Part shown: positions 55,134 to 64,000 of the stretch, piece by piece | Layout of the letters: each line of letters begins with the position of its first letter | How positions within the stretch are numbered: position 1 is the first letter of the stretch | Assembly (NCBI GenBank): GCA_963575745.1 | Contig: CAUYUJ010015273.1 | Location: 279,718-343,717, forward strand | Length of the DNA: 64,000 bases | Reading direction: 5' to 3' | Source: Prorocentrum cordatum | Lineage: Eukaryota; Sar; Dinophyceae; Prorocentrales; Prorocentraceae | Notes under the pieces: model-generated | Told to the model about the DNA's origin: nothing | What the model saw: the letters and a program-made list of their open reading frames with translations, nothing else | Databases searched by the model: none | Program-made: the position numbers and the translations under genes

Positions 55134-55920
55134 AGCAGCCTATCTTATGCCGTTTTTCGCCCGCTCACGCTTGCCTCGCCCCGCCAGCTGTGGCCTCCCG
55201 CTCGGGCGCCCGTCGTCTCCTGCCTGCTTCTCTAGTCCTCGCCTCCCCACGGCTGCCCCCTGCGGCCCCGCCCCTGCTGCGGCGCGGGCGAGCACGGCGA
55301 GGGCTCCGGGCGGGAGAGAGGGGAGGGGCACGGGGGGAGGAAGAAGGGAAAGCTGCCAGGGAGGAGGGGAGGGAGCAGCACGAGGGACCAAGCTCAGCCC
55401 CCCTGCCCTGGGATCCGCCGTAGCGGAAAACATGTCGCATGGTAAAACAAAAAACGCGCCCAGAGCCCGAGACCCCATATTGGAGCCCTCGCAGTGAGAA
55501 CAGCAGGGTACCCTTCCAAGGCCAGGGGTGCCCTCAACGCTCGTGCCAGCGGTACGCTTCCACGTGCCGTGATTGCGTAGGCGCACTGGGCCGAGCATGG
55601 TGTGGGCCCCACGCGGTGCCCCGCGCCCTCGCAATTCGCGAATGCACTCAGCACTCAGGGAAAGGGAGCCCCAAGAGAGCCCCAAGGATTGTTGCGCTCT
55701 CCGCAGCCTCCCGCTCCTCCTGCTATGATGCCCCATCCTGCTCTCACGTTCTGCCTTCTGTTGCGGTGTGGGGGTCATCGTTGCCATGACGGGCCGACGA
55801 GATGACATTCGCATCATATGATCACCGTGGACTGCACCGTGCACCGGCTGCCGTCTGGCTCGCAGACTTTGCACGGCTTGTTTTTTGGCGCTCGGCGTTA
55901 CGAGGCAGCTACGCCTCTCT
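55134..55920. other. Intergenic, no gene recognised
   Basis: Non-repetitive G+C-rich DNA. Frames on both strands lack recognisable domains. Confidence 0.4.
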
Positions 55921-56169
55921 GTTATCCGTATCTCTCTGCTCTCTTTTCTCTCTCTCTGTCTCTCACTCTCCCTCTCCCGCCCGAGGCAGGAGTTCTACAC
56001 ATCCACTTCCCGAGGAACCGATGCCCTGGGACCCCAGGGGGCAGGGGTTCTGTATACTCTCGGGCCCCAGGGGAACCCAAGAATATCCTCATCCACTGCC
56101 TCCTGCGGTCCTGGGATTTCGGTGCAGTTTCCCGTCTCGGATCTCTCTTTCTCTCTCTTCCTTCGTATC

Positions 56170-56217
<48 letters not shown>

Positions 56218-56986
56218 CCTGCCAGTCAGTCAGTATGTCTGTCTGTCTGTCTTTTCGCTCTCTCGCTTGGCCGCTCTGCCGATGTACGATGATTGTGACG
56301 ATGCTGCCGATGATGCTGGTAATATGGTGTATCACGAGGAGGAGGATGCTGATGGTTGGATGGTGATGCAGCTGATGATGTTGCTGTTGTTCTTGACGAT
56401 GGAAAGGGAAGGGGATACAGAGGCGGAGGCGGAGTGGATGATAATGATGCGCTTGCAGATGTTAATCCTGATGATAACGATGCTGACGATTACGATGATT
56501 AGGATGATTTGGATGATTATGCTGATGATGGTGATGGTGGTGGTGGTGGTGATGGTGATGGTGATGATAATGATCATGATGCTGATGATGGTGATGCTGA
56601 TGGTGATGGTGATGGTGGTGGTGCGGAGGAGGAGGAGGAGAAATAGGAGAAATAAGCTGATGATGATGTTGCTGCTGATGATAATGATGCTGATGGTGAT
56701 GTCGATGATGCTGACGATGATGGTGATGATGCTGATGATGATGTTGATGCTGATGATGTTGATGATGCTGATGCTGATGATGCTGATGATGCTGATGATG
56801 ATTCTGCTGCTGTTGATGATGGTAATGGTAATGAGGAAAAGGCGAATGAGGATTAGGAGAAGGAGGAGGAGAAGAGGGAAAAGGAGGAGGATGCGGAGGA
56901 GGAGGAAGAGGAAGAGGAGGAGAAGAAGGAGAAGGAGAAGGAGAAGGAAAAGGAGAAGGAACAGGAGAAGGAGAAGGAGGAGGAGA

Positions 56987-57017
<31 letters not shown>

Positions 57018-57045
57018 GGAGGAGGAGGAGGAAGCGAGCACCAGG
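55921..57045. repeat. CTCT, (GTCT)n, (GAT)n and (GAG)n microsatellites
   Basis: CT-rich at about 55928-55980, (GTCT)n at about 56173-56213, GAT triplets at about 56285-56835 and GAG/AAG-rich DNA at about 56840-57040. Confidence 0.9.
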
Positions 57046-57799
57046 AACTGGTAGCTCGTACGAGGATCTTGACCCTGTGCGTTCCTGGCGGTCCGTGGAG
57101 GTCGCCAGAAGCTTCTGGACGTCCGCGGATACCTCCGGAGGCGTCCAGGAAGTTGCCAAAACGTCCAACATCTTCCATCCCATACAAGCAGTGCTTTGAA
57201 ATTTCCGACGCGGGGTCCCCAGGACATCTCGGCTCTTTCTCCAGGGCGGGTATTTCATTCCAATCCGTTCTCTGACGACCCCGAGGCCCGAAACTGGCTT
57301 CCAGGGGCCCCAAATCGCGACGAATGGGACGCCCATATGGCGTAGGATGTCTGGGATCGTCGTGGACAAAATTTGGTTCAGCGGGAGGCAAAGGGGGTGG
57401 ATAGCCTTGGGGCGGGCACTACACGTCTTCGCCGGGGAGCCTCGTCAAAGACATGGGTGGTGGGAGCCCCAGGACACACGTGTCGGCCCCCCCCCGTCCC
57501 TTGGGAAGGCCTCGCCCCCGGGGCATCCGGCCCCCGTGTTACAGCCGCCGACTGGCAGGAGGGTCGCCAGCCCTGCCAGCCCTCTGCCTCCCAAGGCGTG
57601 CATCACGCAACAAGCCTTCTGCCCGACGTTTCGAAGAACGTGCGCTCCGCAACCGCACCCGTGCACCCGGGGAAAGGGAGGGAGAGAAGGGGAGGGCAAG
57701 CTGGGTGCGTCCGCGCCACATCATCTGACATCCTCTCCGTTCCTCCCATCCCTTTCCACTGCGCGGATGCTTTCTCCATCCGCGGATGCGTGTCGTTCA
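57046..57799. other. Intergenic, dispersed repeat fragments
   Basis: A GGGCCCCGAGGCCCG-type repeat fragment at about 57190-57320. Otherwise no gene. Confidence 0.4.
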
Positions 57800-57950
57800 G
57801 GAGGGACACAAACACACAGACATACTTAATCGTCGATTCCCAAGAAAATATGGGGAAAGATGGTGAGTGGGAAGACAGAAACCCAATGAGAAAATATAGG
57901 GAATCCTGGTATTGGTGTCTATTCATTTGTGTGTCCCTGGGCCCCTTGAG
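57800..57950. repeat. Dispersed repeat family gamma, copy 3
   Basis: Best-preserved copy: GAGGGACACAAACACACAG at the left, ATCGTCGATTCCCAAGAAAA inside, GTGTGTCCCTGGGCCCCTTG at the right. The ends AGGGACACAAA and AGGGACACACAAA (right, complement) suggest short inverted termini. Confidence 0.65.
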
Positions 57951-58290
57951 TCGTAGCCGACCTGGAACCCCTCTTACCCGGGAGGACGGGAGGGGAATAC
58001 AGCCGCAACGGAGCGTCTTGCTCGTGTGACGCTCGCGCGTCCTTGCCCTCGTCCTCGTCCGCGACCTGTGCAGGAATTCTCGTGGGTTTCGAGAGTATGC
58101 GTTGCGAGAACATTCGTGACACGAGGCTGGCCTCGCAGACTGGGGGTATTCATGTCCGTGGCTGGGCGCGTAGGTCGTTAGTGGGCTCCCTATCGAAGAC
58201 GCCTACGGCGAATCACCGCCGCCCCCTGCCTTTTTGGAAGCGCCTATGTGGCCGAACGTTGAGGCCAGACCTGCCAAGCTATCGGACCAC
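57951..58290. other. Intergenic, no gene recognised
   Basis: About 340 bases of non-repetitive DNA. Confidence 0.4.
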
Positions 58291-59803
58291 GTGTTCCCCG
58301 AATCGGTTTGGAAAGCCTTCGGGGAACACGTGGGCATCTTGAAGGTCATCTTGGCCGTCTTGGAGGCCTCTTGGGCAAGCTGTGGGCGATCTTTGGGGCT
58401 TTTTGGGCCGTCTCGGGCCAGCTTCGTGGGGGGCCTCTATGGGCCGACTTGGGGCCCGCTTGGAATGCTCCAGGGCCGTCTTGGAGGCCATCTTGGGCGT
58501 CTGGGAGGCCATCTTGGGCGTGTTGGAGGCCTCTTGGGCCCTCTTGGGGCCCTCTAGGGGCCATCTTGGAGGCCACTTGGGCCATCATGGGGCTCTCTTG
58601 GGGGCCTCTTGGGCGATCTTGGGGGCTTCTTGGGCCGTCTCGAGCCGTCGGAGAGCCGAAAAGGCGCAAATGCCAGAATCCTTCAAAAACCAAGGAAAAA
58701 TCAATGATTTTGGCCTCTTCGGACTCTCCTGGAGGACCTCTTGGAGGCCTCTTGGGCCGTCTGGGAGGCCTCTGGGGGGCCTCTTGGGCCGTCTTGGGCC
58801 GTCTTGGACTCTCTTGGGCCGTTTTGGAGGCCGTCTTGGACCATCTCGGGCGGACTTGGAGGCCATCTTGGGCCATCTTCGCGATTTTTTGAGGATGTCC
58901 CGAGCGAAACGGCAGTTTTTTGGAGGATTTGTTTCCGGATTGAGGTCCTTTCGGCTTCCTCCCGGGACCCCGGCGGGACGGGCCGAAGCCCACTGGGGAG
59001 TTCTTTTAGAAAAAGAACCAAAACCAAAACCTGAATCATCCAGCACGCCGTGCACCCCTGCAAGCAGGGGGCGGCGGATCGAATGGCCTTCGGCCCATCC
59101 CGCCACCGTGCCTGGGTTGTGGGTATAAAGCCTATTTGATGTTCGTTGTGATATCGTGAGAGGCTTCTCGGGGGCCTCTTGAAGCCTGCTGTGCGCCTCT
59201 CGGGGGCCGTTTGGGGGCCTCTCGGGGCCTCCTTTGGGCCTTCTTGGAGCCTCTTGGGGCCGCTTGGGGACCTCTTGGGGGCCTTTTGGGGCTTCCTGGG
59301 CGCCTCTTGGGGCCTCCTCGGGGCCTCTTGGGGCGGAAGGTCGGGATTTTCGGTTGTGTTCCCTCTTTTGGGCGCCTTTCGGGCCGTCTTGGAGCCCTCT
59401 TGGGCCGTTTGGGGCGCCTCTTGGGATGTCTAGGGCCCTCTTTTGCCGTCTTGGGGCGGTCTTGGAGGCCTCTTGGGCCGTCTTGGGGCGGTCTTGGAGG
59501 CCTCTAGGGCCGTCTGGGAGCGTGGGGAAGCCGAAAAGGCGAGAGCGCCAACATCACACGAACGCCAACAGAAAATCAATGATTTTGGCCTCTTGGGCCC
59601 TCTTGGGAGGCCTCTTGGAGGCCTCTTGGGGTGTCTTGGGGGCCTCTGGGCCCGTCGTGGGCCCATCTAAGGCGTCTTGGAGCGATCATTCGGCGACTCG
59701 AGGCCGTCTTGGGCCGTCTTGGGGGCCTCTTGGGGCTCTCCTGGGTCTCCTCCTCCTCCTCCTCCTCCTCCTCCTCCTCCTCCTCCTCCTCCTCCTCCTC
59801 CTC
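58291..59803. repeat. GGCCTCTTGGGCCGTCTTGG degenerate repeat, with (CTC)n
   Basis: The largest block of the GGCC/CTTGG family, in two parts (58291-58880 and 59160-59745) separated by about 280 bases. It is closed by (CTC)n at 59746-59803. Confidence 0.85.
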
Positions 59804-60212
59804 TTCCTCGTCTTGAGACCCTCGCGGGCCCGAAAAAGTCACGCGACAGGCCGCGACAAGCCCAGAGGGGCACGCGGCAAGGCCCGAGAGACTTGGCAGT
59901 TTGGGCTTCCGGGCCCAGGGGATTGTCAAGGACACGCCCGCTCCGTGCCCAGCGGCACGATGGCGGATATTGTAGATCTAAGACAAAAGAAAATTGCACG
60001 AGCACAAAAATTGTCGACGCTCCGCGCGGATCTCGTGGATCGGCGCTGCGGACCCCCTCGCGGCGCCTCCGGCGCAGCCCCCGCGCGCTCCGCGCGCCAG
60101 GCAAGAGGACCCAGCGCCGAACCAAGAAATCCGCGCGGGGCTCCCAAAGTGTATGTTGATGCCGTTCTTTGTTCCTCTAGTATACACTGGGCCTTCCAGA
60201 TGGGATCGGAAG
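59804..60212. other. Intergenic, no gene recognised
   Basis: GC-rich with several short self-complementary GCGCGC clusters. Confidence 0.4.
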
Positions 60213-60317
60213 ATCGCGCCGCATCTCCGATGCATCGGCGATGCTGCTCGAGGTGGAGCCCGATATTCTCCACGCCGTCGCCGATGCCTCGGCGATGCAT
60301 CGGCGATGCGGCGCGAT
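60213..60317. repeat. 105-base nested inverted repeat
   Basis: ATCGCGCCGCAT...CGATGCATCGGCGAT at the left pairs with the complementary block ending ATGCGGCGCGAT at 60317 over about 29 bases with one or two mismatches. A second stem (GGTGGAG with CTCCACG) lies inside the loop. Confidence 0.75.
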
Positions 60318-61084
60318 TCTCCCACCCCATCCATTCGGACCCCATTTGTCAGGCCTCCATGTGCATCGATCCTGGGCCCAGGATGGGCCCAGACATGGGC
60401 GGTGTGTATGTACAGGTCTCGTCGTTCAGCGCCAGCGGGGGTCAGCCAATTCCCTCCGATCCCTCTGCCTGACCTGGGTTCGTGCGTCACGTGGAGCTGA
60501 CTCCTCCATGCCCGCCCCCGCCCTCCGCTGGCCAGGGTGTGGGAGGTACGTCGTGGCCGGCTTCGGTTCAGGACATGGCGCTGGCTGGCCCGGGGTAGCG
60601 CTGACCTGGGCCAGCGCTCCCCCGACACGTCCCGCAGGGATCTCCTCCTTTTCCTCCTCCTCGTCTGCCTGGTTGTCTTCCACCTCCGCTGGAGACAGCA
60701 CGGTGTGCTGGAGGCGCGCGGGACACCACAGAGCTGCACAGGGCGGCCTCGGAGGATATCTCAGGACGGACATGTTCGGGGAGCAGAGGAGCAAGCATAT
60801 GTTTCTTTTGGTGTTGAGTTGGTGTCCAGATGTGCCGCGCAATGCTGATTAATCACAATGCGGCCAGTCCCGGGAGGGGAGGAGACAAGTCCCGGAAAGG
60901 GCCTCGCAGTCGAGAAATCGAGGGGTTGGTCCCTTCGTCCTCAGCGGACGCTGGCTAAAGGTCCGCGGCCTCGCCTTCTGGCTCTCTTGCCTTTGCCCCG
61001 AGGTGTCCGTAGGGATCTCTCCATCTTGTGAGCATCAAGCGTTCGCGCCGAGACATCTGGCAGGCCTCTATAGGCCAGCCCACC
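60318..61084. other. Intergenic, no gene recognised
   Basis: Non-repetitive, no domain seen on either strand. Confidence 0.4.
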
Positions 61085-61298
61085 GCAAGACTTCCAGCCG
61101 AAAGTCCGAGGGAGCAGCAGCCTAAATGCCCGCGGAGGCCTGCGGAAGTGAGGGCGAGGGCGGCTCAGCCAGCGGAAGTACAAGCGGACCCCCAAGAGTC
61201 GCAAGACTTCCAGCCAAAAGTCCGAGGGAGCAGCGGCCTAAATGCCCGCGGAGGCCTGCGGAATTGAAGCGAGGGCGGCTCAGCCAGCGGAAGGAGAA
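61085..61298. repeat. 116-bp tandem duplication (host of beta copy 2)
   Basis: GCAAGACTTCCAGCC begins unit 1 at 61085 and unit 2 at 61201. Unit 1 is uninterrupted through AGCGGAAGTACAAGCGGACC. Unit 2 is interrupted by the beta element at the equivalent point and resumes at 61532. Confidence 0.85.
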
Positions 61299-61531
61299 AT
61301 GATGGGCCTATTTTCCACCACCACCACCATAAGTTGGAGGGCGAGGGGGTCCTCCTCCTCCTCCTCCTCCTCCTCCTCCTCCTCCTCCTCCTCATCATCA
61401 TCATCATCCTCCCCCTCCTCCTCCTCCTCCTCCTCCTCCTCCTTGTCCTCCTCGTCCTCCTCTTCGTCCTCCTCGTCCTCCACCTCCTTGCCCCCTCCAA
61501 CTTATGGTGGTGGTGGAAAACAGGCCCACCA
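61299..61531. mobile_element. TIR element family beta, copy 2 (233 bp, CTC core)
   Basis: Left ATGATGGGCCTATTTTCC, (CCA)n, TAAGTTGGAGG. Right CCTCCAACTTATGG, (TGG)n, AAAACAGGCCCACCA. Core of CTC with a few ATC triplets. Flanked by AGAA at 61295-61298 and 61532-61535. The uninterrupted neighbour has ACAA (61180-61183) at the same place, an empty-site equivalent. Confidence 0.85.
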
Positions 61532-61696
61532 AGAAGCGGACCCCCAAGAGCCGATAAAGAAAACAGGGGCGTCCGGGAGGCGACGCGTCCTGAAGCTCGT
61601 CCTCTCCCTGTTTTTCGGGCTCTCTTGGGCCCTCCCTGGGCACCCAGGGACCGTCAGCAGAACGACTCGGGATGAAACATTTCCCCTGGGGAAAGC

Positions 61697-61880
61697 TCGA
61701 CTAGACGTAAGAGTGACCTTTCGCCAGAGTGACCTTTAGTGCGGGCCCAATGGGGTCCCCCGATCCCCGAACGCGATGCGATAGTAGCCTCTTGCGCGCC
61801 TGGGTTTGGCCCGCTCACGCCGCCCAAAAGCCGCGCACCAAAGGTCACTCTTGCCCAGGGTCACTCTTGCGTGTAGTCGA
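61697..61880. mobile_element. TIR element family alpha, copy 4 (184 bp)
   Basis: TCGACTAGACGTAAGAGTG at the left; the right end complement is TCGACTACACGCAAGAGTG. Flanks AAAGC (61692-61696) and AAAGA (61881-61885) agree at 4 of 5 bases. The interior GCCGCGCACCAAAGGTCACTC is identical to copy 1. Confidence 0.8.
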
Positions 61881-61885
61881 AAAGA

Positions 61886-63190
61886 TCTGGGGTCCAGGAC
61901 CCGCTTCTTCGGTAGCAGCGCATGGCAGCCTGGCATACCCTCGCAATTCCGTCTTCAGTGTGCCTTAGCGCCGATTGGCGTCTGGTAGTGGATGAGAGAT
62001 TGCCGACTGAGCGCCGATTAGCGCCGGTGAGCGTCGATTGATTTAGCGTCGATTGGCGTCGATTAGTGTCGATCACCGCCGATTAGTAAGAGCCGACACG
62101 ATGGTATTGGAGGCTCCGTTGAGTTGCCACAGAACGTTTTCTCCAGGACCTTGCTTCGTCATGCCAGGAGGGACTTGCTGGTGCCGTCGGGGTTCGACTT
62201 GGCCGAGTGTTGCTCCAAAGGGGGCTCTGGAGGGGGCCGATTCCCCTCCTCAGACATCCTCCCGCTGTTTCTCTCTCCTCCTCGTCCTCCCTTCTCCTCC
62301 TCAGCGCCGCTCTCTGCTCGAGTTGTCCCTTGCGGTAAGGCCTTGCCGTGGCGACTGCCCTCACTTTTCTCCAGGCAGTCGGGCTTGTTCGGCGCCAATC
62401 TTGATCGAAGGTGGGGTCTCGGATTCTCGGTTACCCGCTCTCTGTCTGCGTCCTGCGTCCTTCTCCACCTCCCGCTCTCGCCTCTACGGGGAGCGATTGG
62501 ACACGCAATGGCGCTACCTTCTTGCAAGGCGGCTACGCCTCTTCAGCGCTTCCCGTCGCCAGCCGTCTAGTACAGATACAGGTCGTAGTTTCTAACTATG
62601 GGCATGGCTGTCATGCTGTAGCGTACGCAGCAGAAGATGATCGGAATTACCGTCAGCACCGGCAGGAGACGCTCAACAGGAAGCCACGATTACGGCGACC
62701 ATAAAAAAATTTCACTCAGCAGCGCGCAGCACGATCAGAGCGACAGAGCAGGACTCTCAATGCCCGCCAGCAACCTACCAACAACCATCACGACAACGAC
62801 AAACATACTAGCATCAACGACGACCATGACAATACAGCCTTTGAGCCGTGGGTTGACTTCACGAAAAGAGCTACGCACATAGCCGCCGTCCGTGCCTTCC
62901 ATGCAAATGCATGGAGCTGAAACCTGCAGTCATAATGAAACCTCGGTGAGCCAGCCGAATAGCGCACATACCTGTTGACCCACGGCACCGACGTTTTTTC
63001 CTACCGGAGTCCCCCCCACCTCACAACAGTTGACGAGCTCATCGATTGCGTGGTTCGCGGTATCGTTGAGTCTGGAGTCGATGCGCCCGGTGGGAGCCAG
63101 TGCAGAAGCACGATGCGACGCTGGCACCCAGCGTTGGTTCGTACGGCTCCACGACAACCATCAGAGTTCGTGTTTACAACGTGTAAAGTT
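61886..63190. other. Intergenic, no gene recognised
   Basis: GCCGATTAG/GTCGATTG short repeats at about 61965-62095, then non-repetitive DNA. A 96-codon frame at 62975-63265 was considered and not accepted. Confidence 0.4.
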
Positions 63191-63465
63191 TGTTTACAAC
63201 GTGTAAGTGCTGTTCGGTTGAAGTTGGTTGGTTTCTGGTTAGAAATGCGGCCTAAACACGTGTAACGTGAGCGGCTAGAACGCCCAGAACAACCCATGAC
63301 CAACCAGAAAGCAACCAGAAGTCAACCAGATGCACCTACATGGTGTCAAGCCGATCTCGGTTGGCTTGTGGTTCGTTCTGGTTGGAAATGGGGCCAAAAC
63401 CCGTGTAACTTGGCTGGCGGGTGCCTGCCAACCAGAGGCAACCAAAAGCCAACCATAATCGTTAG
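63191..63465. repeat. AACCAGAAG/GGTTGG-rich degenerate repeat
   Basis: Short blocks TTGGTTGGTTTCTGGTT, CAACCAGAAAGCAACCAG and GTCAACCAGATG alternate in both orientations, leading into the GGCT array. Confidence 0.6.
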
Positions 63466-63552
63466 TTGGCCGCGGCTGGCCGGCTGACTGGCTGGCAGGC
63501 CGGCGGGCTGGCGGGCTGGCTGGCTAATTGGCTGGCTGTCTGGCTGGTTGGT

Positions 63553-63635
<83 letters not shown>

Positions 63636-63791
63636 TCGGCTGGCTGGCCGGCGGGCTGGCTGGCTGGTTGGCTAGCTGGGCCCTGGTTGACTTCTGGTTG
63701 ACTTTTGGCTGGCAGGCTGGCTGTCCGTCTGGCCGGCTGGCGGCGGCGGCGACGACGGCGACGACGACGGCGACGACGGCGACGACGACGC

Positions 63792-63869
<78 letters not shown>

Positions 63870-63886
63870 CGACGGCGGCGGCGGGT

Positions 63887-63973
<87 letters not shown>

Positions 63974-64000
63974 TCGGCTGGCAGGCCGGCGGGCTGGCTG
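63466..64000. repeat. (GGCT)n tetranucleotide and (GAC)n arrays
   Basis: GGCT at about 63466-63730, GAC/GGC triplets at about 63738-63885, GGCT again from about 63886 to the window end, where it is cut off. Confidence 0.95.

Noticed and set aside
62975-63265. 96-codon frame with HLTTVDELIDCVVRGIVESG
   Set aside because: It slightly recalls a pre-RT LINE segment (MRRWHPALVR), but it is too short and unsupported by neighbouring motifs.

Overview
The window looks like nuclear DNA of a dinoflagellate, G+C-rich and almost entirely repeats. Four observations support this. The coding DNA consists of decayed retrotransposons, a Helitron and two compact intron-poor genes, with no bacterial operons. 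Triplet microsatellites (CTC/GAG, GAT/ATC, GAC) cover many kilobases. Two places carry sequence resembling relics of the dinoflagellate trans-spliced leader. The LINE and Ty1/copia proteins resemble those known from dinoflagellates. I cannot name the species. A core dinoflagellate such as Prorocentrum or a relative is a guess.

Layout. 1-8.5 kb is non-genic: a dispersed element built on an 83-bp tandem repeat, polypyrimidine tracts, a short terminal-inverted-repeat (TIR) element with 5-bp target duplications, and a 1.3-kb foldback structure with (TA)n ends. 8.56-11.61 kb is the Rep half of a Helitron protein whose helicase half is missing. 13.03-14.24 kb is an intact 402-residue acyltransferase-like gene, the best candidate for a functioning host gene. 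15.4-19.0 kb is a LINE retrotransposon with RanBP2-type zinc finger, endonuclease and reverse transcriptase, broken by frameshifts. 21.75-22.16 kb is a small secreted cysteine-containing protein gene preceded by tandem spliced-leader-like relics. 28.9-37.4 kb is a nested insertion: a second LINE is split inside its reverse transcriptase by a 6.1-kb Ty1/copia element with recognisable LTRs, primer binding site, polypurine tract and diverged 5-bp target duplication.

37.6-64 kb contains no convincing gene. It is a mosaic of satellites (a 169-bp tandem repeat in two arrays, a higher-order G+C-rich repeat with 13 copies of an A/T-rich spacer, 10-bp repeats) and several families of TIR-bounded elements, many of which carry a triplet microsatellite as their core. 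The clearest are a roughly 205-230-bp family with two copies, each flanked by a 4-bp target duplication and one with a matching empty site in a neighbouring tandem duplicate, and a 6-kb cluster of four composite units arranged as giant palindromes.

There is no visible pathway linking the genes. The biology of the window is serial transposition, nesting and microsatellite growth. The most novel candidate is the class of inverted-repeat elements with microsatellite cores, which may help spread triplet repeats in this genome.
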